Source: Anadara kagoshimensis (lineage: Eukaryota; Mollusca; Bivalvia; Arcoida; Arcidae). Taken from it: a DNA stretch of 64,000 nucleotides. The notes beneath the pieces are model-generated. The model was not told the origin of the DNA and did not search any database. It worked only from the letters and a program-made list of their open reading frames with translations. Positions 55,010 to 64,000 of the stretch are shown piece by piece. The number at the start of each line of letters is the position of its first letter. Position 1 is the stretch's first letter. Where the stretch lies: the NCBI GenBank assembly GCA_021292105.1, contig CM037869.1:41802849-41866848 (forward strand). Reading direction: 5' to 3'. Both the position numbers and the translations under genes were made by a program.

Positions 55010-56450
55010 ATGGATATGAATATAAAAGTGTTCTTATTTCTGATGTGTGTATTAGTCGTCAATGGATTTTCACTTCGACGGAGATCGGTGCAGAATCCGT
55101 ATGATCTTTCTAGAGCCTTAGATGTTTTAGAAAGGGAAAGACGGCGGATAGAAAATCAGGAATATTTACAAGAGTTATTAGAAAACCAAGATAGCCTGTA
55201 TCCTTATGCGGAAGATCAAGGGTACGAGGCATATAAAGACCCGTATGATTCACCTGCCAGGTATTCGATAGCAGATGTTTTAGATGCTTACCCTGGACTT
55301 TCTCTTTCGGGATTACGTCAACCGATGCCATCTACAAAACGATCGCGATCAGTTCACACACGCACTAGTAAACCAACGTTAAGAGAGCTTGAAAGTATAT
55401 TTAGCCCTAGTAGTAGTGCATCCAAAAAACGTGACACGTCTCTGTCAATTCATAACTTACCACCGCTTAAAGAAAATAAATCTGATGAAAAGGCTTCAGT
55501 GTCTGAATCTAGTACAAAAGAAAATGCTGATACGACAAATAATAAATCGACAGAAAAAGAAGAAGCAGAGGACCAAAAGCAGATTTCCGAATCAGAAATG
55601 GAAAAATTACTATCAGAAGCTGAGAAAGTCGATAAAGACGAAGTCATAAAGGAAGTAGAAAGCGAAAAAATAACAACAAAAGATTCCGAACCAGTAAAAG
55701 AAGAATTAAAAACAGTTTTCAGTGAAGAAACGGAAGATAATTCCGAACGAAATAAACAAGATTCAAATAAAATAACAGATGAAAGTAATAAAGTCTCAGG
55801 CGATGAAAAACAAGATACAGCACGAAATTATCCTGAAGAAGGAGGAGAAAAATTCAATACTGAAAGGTTTTGGAAATTAAACGAATATGTTAATTTGGCA
55901 TCCGGGAATAAAAAGAAGAGAGGAGCTCAGAGGGATTTTGGAGAAAACGAAGAAACACAAAAATCAATGATAGAACTAGTAAGTGAAGTTGAAGCGCTTC
56001 GAGACGAAGTTTCTAGACTAAAATTAGTCGAATTCCTAGAAGACAAAGAAAACGATTTTCTAGCAAGTGCTTTAAAAGACGCGACACTGGCGCAGTTGCA
56101 AGGAACAGATCAATATTTAAAAGGAGAATACAGAGATATTGAAAGAGCAATTCAAGTTGAAGAACTTTTACAAACTGTAAAATCAAACGATGAGGACAAT
56201 ACCGCTAGCGCAGATGAAAATCAAACCGATCAATTACAAGAAATTATTGCGCCACCGGATTTAGAATCACAACCGGAAGAAGAAGATGATGAGAATGCGG
56301 ATGAAGGACCCGATGCCCTGTATCCGTCACTCGCAGCTGCTGAAGAAGCAGAAAAAAGAGATAGCAATAAAGATGACCAAACACCAAGTCTTGAAGATTC
56401 CATGGGAAGATGGTACGAACGACCTGTAAGAGGACATCCATTGACACAAG
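55010..56450 (+). CDS. granin-like secretory precursor, first coding exon
   Basis: This exon encodes residues 1-480 plus one base of the next codon. The ATG has A at -3 and G at +4, and lies 8 nt after a splice acceptor (AG at 55000-55001), so an untranslated exon is upstream. Residues 1-20 form a signal peptide (hydrophobic VFLFLMCVLVV core, likely cut near NGFS). The only cysteine is C13 in that segment. Basic clusters at 23-25 (RRR), 44-46 (RRR), 110-111 (KR), 139-141 (KKR), 301-304 (KKKR) and 449-450 (KR) are candidate prohormone-convertase sites. Residues about 155-275 are disordered Glu/Lys/Ser/Asp-rich; 318-392 could form a coiled coil; 400-435 is very acidic. The features match granins or neuropeptide precursors, which condense in secretory granules and are cleaved there; sequence identity to a named family is not recognised. 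The donor is CAAG|GTATGA. Confidence 0.88.
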
Positions 56451-56587
56451 GTATGATATTGTTGTTATTATGAATATTTTTATCTAATGAAATTTTTTAT
56501 GTTCATTGTTCTTTTCAGTCTAATTAAAAGGAAGTAAATCACTATTACGTTAAAATGATATGCATTTCCTTTATACCTACCTATGAA

Positions 56588-56800
56588 ATTGACGGATCGC
56601 TGACCACGCACATAACGTTCCGACAAAGGCCTGGCATGCTTGAATTACACGCAAAAAGAATGAAAACTCGGCCTGAATTGTACCATTTAATGACGTCACT
56701 GACACTAGTACGTCATTAGTTGCCGTGACGCTGCTTTCATACCGTGATGGCGGCCTTTGTCGGAATATTATGGGCTAGGCAGGCGATACGTCAATTCAGC
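56588..56800. mobile_element. MITE-F copy in intron 1
   Basis: AATTGACGGATCGCTGACCA CGCACATAACGTTCCGAC at the left and GTCGGAATATTATGGGCTAG GCAGGCGATACGTCAATT at the right are inverted repeats. The same ends and interior are found in reverse at 42548-42752. Interior holds AATGACGTCACTGACACTAG. Confidence 0.86.
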
Positions 56801-57039
56801 TAGTACAGTACAGAACATTGCAAATTGAAAGTTTTTTCAAATCAATTTATCAAGTCCAATTCATTTTTCTCAGTTGGTAGAATATTTTAAAAACATATTT
56901 TTCGTATAAGGCGTGCATCAAGAAATCATATATTGCCTTATCACAGATTGCCAATACAAACCTATGAAACAAAATACGCTTCTGAATGCATTTGATAATG
57001 AATAGTATTACAAAATAGTGAAGACCTGGAGGGTTAAGC

Positions 57040-57160
57040 TGGTTAAACATGAATTGCTTACTTTGGCGTAGCTCCTGGTCTTGCTTTCCTGATGGGCGTC
57101 CAGCGTTTTAAATAGCCAGTAGTGTTTGAAATTTTATACTTACCCTGCAAACTGAAAACG
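57040..57160 (+). repeat. repeat B fragment in intron 1
   Basis: ATTGCTTACTTTGGCGTAGC TCCTGGTCTTGCTTTCCTGATGGGCG keeps the B core order but is very diverged. Confidence 0.45.
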
Positions 57161-58392
57161 TTTTATTAACAATAAGACTATATACGAAAAACTCAGTATT
57201 TAACAAAGCAATAAACAAATAACCCGGTATTTTATTGTTGCAGACATCTTACAATTGTTGGAAAAATTGACATTTGAATAATTCCTTAAATTTTTTTAAA
57301 AAAAATAATAAAAATTTATAGCATACATCATCATTGCATGTTCAGTTTACCTATAAATCTTCATATAATACAGTAATTTTTGTAGTTATAAAGTCGATAT
57401 GTCTTTAACAATCGTAATTTGCAAGGAAAAAGTTTCTAATTCCAGAAATAATCTCAATTTGTAAGAGGTATTAAATTTTATCTTTGTTAGTTTTTACATT
57501 AATGTTATATGGTTTTACGTTACAAAATAGGTTTATTATCAATGCACCTGTAAAATATCGGTTTTATTATCAAAGGAATTACATCATTAAAATATATTAT
57601 ATACCACTCATTCTTCCTTTAAAAAAACTTTTCTTGACAGACAAATTATATTTCCGTGTTATAACAGTACACTATTTATTTGTGGAATTTCCTCTTTTGA
57701 AAATTACTCTGTAAAATATAAGCAAGATGTCTGATGACCTTCAAATAGATCTAAAACAACATCATTGGATAGTTATTCCAGTGATTTACATAGTGAAGGT
57801 TTTGCCATCATTGGCCTCGATGTTTGTTATAATCATGTCTTGTTTATCATTTTTTATCATTTATTCTATTTTGTTATGTTTTTTTGGTAAAAGATACTGT
57901 CAAGTATATTATTTTACTCAAAATTTAGATTTGTTATTTTTCTATTAATTTTGTGAATTAATTCTGTAAATAGGTAGACTTTCCTAGCAAGATGAACAAT
58001 GTTATAGAATGAATGTTTTCATGATTTTACGTTCTAAAATAGAACTCTGCACCAAACAAACTCCCCATTTTTGTTTATGCAAGTATGGGGCCCACATTCC
58101 TATTTAATTCACCTCATCCTTTCATTCATTTCTCTTTGATGTATCAAGATAAATGATAGACATGCGGCTTTTTTGGCGTTTCTGTCTTTTTGCAATTAAT
58201 TTTCCCGAGGTAATAAAAATATTAAAGACGTCGGTATTTGGCGCACTGTACTGGACAACTTGCAAAGAGCTTCTTGTTACTTGCTTTGTAAAGAATAAAT
58301 ATATTTAGATCTCATGTCGATAGATTAGACGGGTATCTTTAGTGATAAGCTTTATTTAATGCTGTTCTGATCGCCATATTAATACAATCTAT

Positions 58393-58453
58393 CACCACTT
58401 GTAGTGCCAGATATGGATATCTGAAATTTTCTTATCTGGCACTACAAGTAGTG
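58393..58453. repeat. hairpin with 21-bp arms in intron 1
   Basis: CACCACTTGTAGTGCCAGAT A (58393-58413) pairs with TATCTGGCACTACAAGTAGTG (58433-58453) with one mismatch, around a 19-nt loop. Stem length and a TAGTGCC repeated phrase invite a pre-miRNA comparison, but the arms are near-perfect like a foldback element. Confidence 0.8.
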
Positions 58454-58914
58454 TTTGATTCTATTTCTTGCATCAGAGAGTACAATTTTTCAATTTCAAA
58501 TCAATTTCAACTTTTTGACACACATCTGATTTTTTTTTATAAATTTTTTCGAGAAAAACAGCGTGTAGGCTACCTTGCACCGGGGGTACAAGATGGGGAT
58601 ATCATGCACCTCTCTTTTTATGGATTTTTTTTATCTGGGGTGCAAGAAATATTTCTTCAGAACATTCTTTTTTAAATACTTGATTTTCTAAGCATGATCG
58701 TTTTATGCATGATGTCGTTTTATCTGTTAAAGTTGAGTACGCCCTTTTTCAAATCGGTTTCATCCTTTTAAGCTTGTTTCAGTTTGTTTTACTAGACACG
58801 AGGCAAGATAATAAATATGTAAATAAGAAAGATTTCTAAACTTGGTTTTTAGGAACCAGGAAAATGTACCACCGGAGTTTGTTAAAGATATACATACTTG
58901 AGATTACAGATTTA

Positions 58915-59230
58915 TTGACCGTAATTTCGCGATGTCCATCGGTCGCGACGTAATTGCGCGAGTTCTATCGGTCGCGAATTCATATATTACGCGAATATTC
59001 CGGAAATCACAAAAAATAAAAAGTCAAATTGCAAAACACGCAGGCAGTCTACTATGACAATGTATACATGTATAACAGGACAAATCGTCTTAAAAAGGGA
59101 TTCTATCGCTCGCCCATTTTGACATTTACATAGATTGAAGTCGCAAGTGGACGCTAAAGGGTCGGTACGCGAAATGTGATACCTGCGAATTTAAATTAAT
59201 CTAGATTATAACCTGTAGCTAAAATTTCGG
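58915..59230. repeat. CG-containing repeat in intron 1
   Basis: TTGACCGTAATTTCGCGATG, GTCGCGACGTAATTGCGCG and TACGCGAATATTCCGG at the left, and GTCGGTACGCGAAATGTGAT ACCTGCGAATT at the right. Resembles in style, not strictly in sequence, the patches at 16165 and 50060. Confidence 0.5.
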
Positions 59231-59307
59231 GAAAAAACAGACTATGGTGGAGTTATTGGAGAGTAATATCTATTAATGATAATTCATAAACGTTTTGTGT
59301 CTTTCAG

Positions 59308-59376
59308 ATGAAGCAGAAGGCGTTTTAGAAAATTTGATCGATAAATACGGACAGGAGACAGACAATGAAGAAAATG
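59308..59376 (+). CDS. granin-like precursor, second coding exon
   Basis: A 69-nt exon bounded by CTTTCAG|AT and AATG|GTATGA. It starts and ends in phase 1, so it adds exactly 23 residues without shifting frame and could be skipped. The joined codon at the left junction is GAT (Asp). The product begins DEAEGVLENLIDKYG and continues acidic (QETDNEEN). No basic pair, no cysteine. The matching phase and acidic composition with exon 1 support the join; a transcript would prove it. Confidence 0.82.
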
Positions 59377-60353
59377 GTATGAACTGAAAAGTTATAACTT
59401 GTTTTGTAGTGGCGTTGGATGTTACCACGTTTATAGTTTTCTGTAACAGTTACAAATTCTATTCCTCTATTAATGCTTGATTCTGATCGATATTTACTTG
59501 TAGACATTCTGATTAAGCCTAAATGTAATATCACACATTTATTTTCCCCAAGTGATTCTTGGGGTCTAAGAAATTACTAAGCTATTTAAGGTTTAGAAAT
59601 GAACTTTGTTTCAACTGCAATATAATACAGTTATATGTGATTCTAGTGAAACAATACACCTTGACAAAGCGGTTTAACGATATAGAATAATAAAATATAT
59701 AGAAATGAAGGATGTATTTTGCTATTATCTAATATCCAGCTGATCATCCGGAACACCCGATCTCACTTTCCTAATAATATGCTATATTTGTTAATTTTAT
59801 AAAGATTTTGCTTTATTTTCTTGATTAACATTTTTAGCATGGACTTGTATGTATATTTCGGATTAAAGCTATTTCAATAAATTACAAAAAGAATGTTTTA
59901 ATTATTTCGTGAACCTAATAATGTAAACCGAATTGGTTACCAGATTCGTTCAATCAGAAATATTCTCATCGATTACTATGAAATAGCTCTTGCACTTAGG
60001 CGTATTTCAAGCTTCCCTTTTCTTTCAAATTAAACAGGATTGTAAATATAAAAATAATACGTTATTATCGATGTCTTGAACTTGATTTGAATGCCTTTCG
60101 GTATAATAATTCCGATTCAAGACAAAGTAAGAATTAATAAACATAGCAGTCCATATTAAAACGCCGTAATATTAATGGACCATAGTAAGCGTACACTAAT
60201 TGTATAGGACCAAGTACAATGTACTTGAGAACAAAGAGTATATAATACCAGATTATTCTTAATTTAGTTTTCATGTTTGAGTTCTCAATATAAGATATCA
60301 AACTATTTATTTTTTAATTAATTTCTAGAAAAAGAGTTCTAGAGAAAAAGGGA

Positions 60354-60407
<54 letters not shown>

Positions 60408-60568
60408 TGGTAGAAGCGAAAAAGGAGAATACTATTAAAAGAAGTCCAGCAAAAGAAAATTAAGAAAAAGACGTATTGTTAAGCGAGTACAAACATATAG
60501 AGAAGCAGTATAACATTATCTTGTCAGTAGTTAAAATGTAGACTGATGTATGTTTTGTACAATTTCAG
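59377..60568 (+). other. intron 2
   Basis: GTATGA to AATTTCAG. Contains a repeat B fragment at 59735-59870 (ATCATCCGGAACACCCGATC TCACTTTCC) and the (GA)n run at 60358-60405. The minus frame at 59325-59534 overlaps the exon antisense and is a shadow. Confidence 0.75.
60358..60405 (+). repeat. (GA)24 microsatellite
   Basis: Uninterrupted GA dinucleotide run in intron 2. Two more of the same type lie at 62628-62672 and (as CT) 63318-63371, clustered within 3 kb. Confidence 0.95.
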
Positions 60569-60697
60569 ACGAAGAACCTATAATTGCCGAAGTGCCTGAT
60601 AATTCTGACAGTGAATCAATTATAGAGGACTTGACCCCGACACAACAAAAGGTTTTACAGTATGAGTTATCAACGAACGAAGACGAAGACAGTGAAG
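60569..60697 (+). CDS. granin-like precursor, third coding exon
   Basis: A 129-nt exon bounded by ATTTCAG|AC and GAAG|GTAAAT, again phase 1 to phase 1, adding 43 residues. The left junction codon is GAC (Asp). The product starts DEEPIIAEVPDNSDSES, has a mid segment IEDLTPTQQKVLQYEL that could be helical, and ends NEDEDSE. Very acidic, cysteine-free and without dibasic sites, as in the second exon. Like exon 2 it is symmetric and could be alternatively used. The antisense frame at 60531-60728 is a shadow. Confidence 0.82.
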
Positions 60698-60734
60698 GTA
60701 AATAATTGTGAAAGACGATCATAATCATAGCTAA

Positions 60735-61110
60735 TATAGCCTTTTAAAACACACAAACGATATCCAAACATCAATCCAAAATCAAAGGAAAATCTTTGAA
60801 ACTAGCACATTATGTTAAACATACTGGATGTTTCAAAAATATCCAAGGTACTTTGGATACACTACAGAGACATTATAATTGTTAACAATATTGAGCCACC
60901 CTTGATAACACTGGCTTGCAATATCTCTGAATTAACATTTTATTTGTAGTTTGATTAATTGTATAAAGTTTTTGTAGGAGTAATAAACTCTACCGTAGCG
61001 TATAAATAGTTAAACAAAAAACGCCAAAAATATGGGATTCGGAGTATGTTGCTGCATAGAAAAGAATATTTGACGATAGAAAATTAAAAGCATCACGTTT
61101 GACATACAGC
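60735..61110 (-). repeat. repeat B copy (long form), diverged
   Basis: CAAACATCAATCCAAAATCA, TTTGAAACTAGCACATTATG, GACATTATAATTGTTAACAA, CTCTACCGTAGCGTATAAAT and AAGCATCACGTTTGACAT. Lies in the intron after the third exon. Confidence 0.75.
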
Positions 61111-61164
61111 TATATGATACTTTTCTATACAAAACTGTATCTACTTCTTTTACTTATGTTGCAT

Positions 61165-61335
61165 TTGTTTCACAATTACATGTTCTATGTTCCTTTCACA
61201 CAATTTTGATTACAAATGTGGCGGTTGTAGCTACCTAAACAGGAAGTGCTTACCTTCCGGAGCACCCGGCCTCTCTTCCTTGGTGGAAGTTCACATATCT
61301 GACCTTACTTCTCAGTTCCAAAGTTTTTCACAAGA
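61165..61335 (+). repeat. repeat B copy
   Basis: TATGTTCCTTTCACACAATT, GGAAGTGCTTACCTTCCGGA, CTTCCTTGGTGGAAGTTCAC and CTCAGTTCCAAAGTTTTTCA. Oppositely oriented to the preceding copy. Its right end is replaced by the CTTTAAGG minisatellite. Confidence 0.82.
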
Positions 61336-61342
61336 AGAAAAG

Positions 61343-61530
61343 TCACCTTTAAGGATCCTTAAAGCCCCCTTAAAGACTCATTAAATGGGGCTTTAAGGAT
61401 CTTTAAGGGGTCTTTAAGGACCTTAAATGTGTCTTTAAGGTCTCTTTAAGGACATCCTTAAAGATCCTTAATGGAACTGAAATTTTAAGGATCTTTAAGG
61501 CGGCTTTAAGGATCTTTAAGGATTCGTTTA
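61343..61530. repeat. TTTAAGGATC minisatellite, about 15 irregular units
   Basis: TTTAAGG occurs more than ten times in roughly 190 bases, alternating with its complement CCTTAAA and with GGATC, GGGGTC, TGTGTC and CGGC spacers of variable length. Many sub-units are palindromic (TTTAAGGATCCTTAAA at the left edge), so the tract can fold into small hairpins. Confidence 0.9.
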
Positions 61531-61539
61531 ATAAACATA

Positions 61540-61760
61540 GAAAACAAATTTCTTTACATTTTTTTTAATTTTAAATTTATATAAATGTGATGTTAAATAT
61601 AATTATTTAACTTATACTCTTACACTGTTTTTATTTTATTGTTTTATTTTTTTATTTTTTATTTTTTTATTTTTATTTTTTTTTTATTTATTTATTTATA
61701 AAATTTGTAAATTTACAAAAAATAAATTTATTTATTTAATCATTTTTCTTTATCAATTTA
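61540..61760. repeat. A/T homopolymer-rich stretch
   Basis: Runs of T with single A interruptions (TTTTATTTTTTTATTTT) followed by AAATTTATTTATTT. Nothing else is visible. Confidence 0.75.
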
Positions 61761-61849
61761 TACTAATTTTGGTTGTTTTGCAAGTATTCCTGAAATCACA
61801 AATAAAGAAGAACACTTTATTTAACATCATTTATTACAAATTTACTTAC

Positions 61850-61960
61850 CTAAGTTCGCTCGCAGCGGGACTTGAACTCACTACCCTTAGTTCCCCAGAT
61901 TACATCCTTTCCTGACTCTACATCCTTATCCATTAGGCCACGGAAGACATGAATATGCAA
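61850..61960 (-). mobile_element. tRNA-Arg-like SINE head or pseudogene
   Basis: On the minus strand TTCCGTGGCCTAATGGATAA GG is a close tRNA-Arg-type A-box region, and GAGTTCAAGTCCCGCTGCGA is a B box. The interval between them (over 50 nt) is too long for an intact tRNA without an intron. A SINE head or pseudogene is more likely. Confidence 0.6.
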
Positions 61961-62077
61961 TCTACATTTTTAAACTATATCAGTACCCGGTAGCCTAAGG
62001 ATCACGTGACTAGCTCTAAATCTTTCAGATTTAATAATAAAATATATAAATAAAATGTTTTACTCCATTTTAAAAAT

Positions 62078-62078
62078 A

Positions 62079-62113
<35 letters not shown>
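62078..62113 (+). repeat. (ATT)n microsatellite
   Basis: About eleven ATT/TTA trinucleotides in uninterrupted register. Confidence 0.9.
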
Positions 62114-62116
<3 letters not shown>

Positions 62117-62607
62117 GCTCTTTCATTCTTGAGAGGAATAATTTTTAGGTTAATTTAACTGACTTAAGATTTTTGATCAACGGAAGACGGGCATATCAAA
62201 CCTTTACCTGTAATACACTTATTTATCTGACTGGCAAACATCACTTTTATAAAGATCAATTATCGATCAGATATCCATTCCTATTTGTATAATCTTAATC
62301 ATACTACTGCTTTTTTATTAAAATATTTCAATAATTCTTGAAATTAAAACAATAATTTTAAGTAAATTTTATTTTAAATTGTCTTTTATAATTTAGTTAC
62401 ATTTTTGTTGTAATACCAATACTTATTTCCTTGTTTGATAAACAACTATAATATTGTACCAGCGACATTTAATAATCTGTACAAAATGGAAGGACGAGTT
62501 TTAATGATAATTTGTTATAATCTTAATCTATCCTTCAAAATCTCGCATTTAACTTAAATGACTGTTTTATGAGGAAACAGTGAGAATGTTAAATAAAATA
62601 ATTTCAG

Positions 62608-62624
62608 GAATTAATTCAATTCAC

Positions 62625-62625
<1 letters not shown>
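62608..62625 (+). CDS. candidate 18-nt micro-exon of the precursor gene
   Basis: ATTTCAG|GAATTAATTCAATTCACG|GTGAGA has a good acceptor and donor around 18 bases, phase 1 to phase 1, adding residues GINSIH (first Gly from the junction). The donor runs straight into the (GA)n run. It fits the series of symmetric exons, but chance pairs of AG and GT this far apart are common, so support is weak without RNA evidence. Confidence 0.33.

Positions 62626-62627
<2 letters not shown>

Positions 62628-62672
<45 letters not shown>
62628..62672 (+). repeat. (GA)n microsatellite
   Basis: About 22 GA units, immediately after the candidate donor site. Confidence 0.95.
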
Positions 62673-62675
<3 letters not shown>

Positions 62676-62799
62676 GGGATGCACATGTTAAACATTATAA
62701 TAATAGTACTCTTTACAAATTGAAACAGTAGAACTAGCGACATTTCCTACTGTTATAAATCTGGTAAAACTGTTTAAAAAAATATTACCATTGTCATAC

Positions 62800-62950
62800 T
62801 CAAAAGCGGATCCGAGTGAATAGTCACTACCCTTTTTCAAGTTTTGGGTCAGACCCGGCCAGAGACCAAACCCGCGACCTTCCACTTCTGGAGCGGACAA
62901 TCGACACTCTACCGAGCTGGCTGCTACCGAAGTGGAAGGTCTCCTTCCTC
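62800..62950 (-). mobile_element. SINE family 1 head fragment
   Basis: On the minus strand CAGCTCGGTAGAGTGTCGAT (A box), AAGGTCGCGGGTTTGGTCTC (B box), GGTCTGACCCAAAACTTGAA and AGTGACTATTCACTCGGATC, truncated there. The 91-codon minus frame is a shadow. Confidence 0.72.
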
Positions 62951-63315
62951 CCCTTTTTTCCACACTTGTTTAAAATTATCTATATGACATCCATCTGAAC
63001 ATTCAAGTTAATTTTATTATATTAATTAAATTATTACATTATTATACTAAATAATCAGTATAATGGTGCAACACACAAGAATCCTTTTTACCAGAAAATA
63101 GCACTTATCATTTTAGATTTGTTCCATAAAGCCAATAACGGACGGATAGAATAAAAAGTCAAATAAGATGGAATTTATCTATTGAAACCAATTCAAAATA
63201 AAAAAAATGTACAAAAAATGTACAAAAGTTGGGACTTTTATATGAAAATAGAACTTTGCACTATAAAAATATACAAAAAGATAATCTTATGTGCTAAAAA
63301 TGCACCATTCTAATT

Positions 63316-63317
<2 letters not shown>
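62951..63317. other. AT-rich intronic sequence
   Basis: No exon-like or repeat-like segment is recognised apart from a small TACAAAAAATGTACAAAA doublet near 63205. Confidence 0.4.

Positions 63318-63371
<54 letters not shown>
63318..63371 (+). repeat. (CT)27 microsatellite
   Basis: Uninterrupted CT run of about 54 bases. Confidence 0.95.
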
Positions 63372-63373
<2 letters not shown>

Positions 63374-63946
63374 GCCCTGACCCTTGGTCCCAATATTCAT
63401 TTATGATTAATGGAATCACTCTTTATGGAATCTGTCCTTGAATAAGAATTATTTTTGAAGTACTGATAACAACCCTGTTTAAAATTCATGCTTTCTGACA
63501 AGACAGAAGTGTCTTAATTAGTATTACTAATTAACGTCATTTACTAATACTAACTGGGTTCTTTCATGCCTAAGTGATCAGGTACATGTAAATAACATTA
63601 TCACCTAAGACTGGTCAGCACTACCTGAATTCTTTCATACCTCAGCGAACTGGTACCTTACATCATCACCTGATTGCAATTACCTACCTGTACACGAATT
63701 AATTAGTACCACTAATTAACTGGTCCATCCACTGGTTGCTTGACAATTTGCGGTAAGCGAGAGGAAAAAAGTCGGAAAGCAGGGGCAAATGTTGGGGTGC
63801 CCCCCTCCCCGCCCACCTACCTCCATCCCGCTGGATCTGACACTGCATGATTTACCATTTTTGAATTATTTTTAAACAGAACGAAAAAAGTACACGACAC
63901 TGCAAATCCAAATTCTCTCTCCTCTCTCTCTCTCTTTCTCCCCTAG
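63372..63946 (+). other. intron sequence with diverged doublet and C-rich patch
   Basis: CTAACTGGGTTCTTTCATGC CTAAGTGATCAGGTAC (63550) and CTACCTGAATTCTTTCATAC CTCAGCGAACTGGTAC (63622) form a 73-bp tandem doublet. A C-rich patch lies at 63798-63830. A second possible acceptor at 63878-63879 (TTTAAACAG) would give a frame with ERKKY but it runs through the CT tract and stops, so it is disfavoured. Confidence 0.5.
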
Positions 63947-64000
63947 ATATGACAATATTCCAACGTCAGCTGCAGACTGCTAATATCTTTTTGTGTTTGA
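63947..64000 (+). CDS. candidate further exon of the precursor, cut by window end
   Basis: A strong polypyrimidine tract (CTCTCTCTCTTTCTCCCCTAG) ends with AG at 63945-63946. In the phase-1 continuation the frame is open to the window edge and reads DMTIFQRQLQTANIFLCL. The junction codon would be GAT (Asp), as at the other junctions. The composition is less acidic than exons 2 and 3. The exon cannot be confirmed without downstream sequence. Confidence 0.45.

Larger units (their letters stand above)
56451..59307 (+). other. intron 1 between coding exons
   Basis: GTATGA at 56451 to TTTCAG ending at 59307. It contains MITE-F (56588-56800), a repeat B fragment (57040-57160), a hairpin (58393-58453) and a CG-rich patch (58915-59230). 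Readthrough at 56451 would add only GMILLLL and stop at 56473. Open frames at 57484-57714, 57727-57948 and 58451-58675 are AT-rich intronic frames and not supported. Confidence 0.8.

Noticed and set aside
55110-55649. Alternative frames on both strands inside the precursor exon
   Set aside because: Shadows of the 480-codon reading frame, which alone has a signal peptide and correct splice phase.
57484-57948. Two hydrophobic frames in intron 1
   Set aside because: AT-rich sequence naturally gives Phe/Ile/Leu/Tyr-rich frames; no splice or start context and no recognised motif.
63880-63946. Exon starting after TTTAAACAG
   Set aside because: The frame runs through the CT tract and ends in a stop; the later acceptor at 63945-63946 has a much better pyrimidine tract and stays open.

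Overview
The window looks like animal nuclear DNA, most probably from a mollusc and plausibly a bivalve. The reasons are an AT-rich base composition, genes split by GT..AG introns, tRNA-headed SINEs with target-site duplications, many foldback/MITE elements and abundant microsatellites. No prokaryotic operon, rRNA gene or convincing intact tRNA gene is visible. The assignment to mollusc rests on recalled similarity of the repeat families to bivalve repeats and is inference.

Layout. Bases 1 to about 55 kb hold no gene I can defend. This stretch is a patchwork of repeats: (a) a ~200-240 bp foldback element, here called MITE-A, whose ends read CAGTACAGACCTGTCGAAAG and its complement, with about 28 full or partial copies; (b) a 150-480 bp dispersed repeat, here called B, recognised by TGGTGGAAGTTCACGTG or its complement, with about 30 copies in both orientations; (c) at least two SINE families, three insertions of which show or suggest clean target-site duplications; (d) several further inverted-repeat elements; (e) tandem arrays at 1-1700 (225-238 bp), 6565-7145 (93 then 67 bp), 9488-10655 (73 bp inside MITE-A), 20200-21720 (exact 107 bp), 28380-29815 (600 bp), 38040-39475 and others. 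Several arrays have grown out of MITE-A, and several unit copies are interrupted by younger elements, so relative insertion order can be read.

The one convincing gene starts at 55010 on the + strand and runs off the right end. Its first coding exon (55010-56450) encodes a signal peptide followed by about 460 very acidic, cysteine-free residues with several clusters of basic residues, the architecture of a granin-like or neuropeptide precursor of the regulated secretory pathway. Two further coding exons (59308-59376 and 60569-60697) join in the same phase 1. An 18-nt micro-exon (62608-62625) and a further exon open to the window end (63947-64000) are candidates. A splice acceptor 8 nt before the ATG implies an upstream untranslated exon, which may lie in or beyond the repeat-rich region.

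Nothing here amounts to a demonstrated new molecular system. The most notable items are the unrecognised secretory precursor with its run of phase-1 acidic exons, and the conversion of one MITE family into several unrelated-period satellite arrays within 5 kb.
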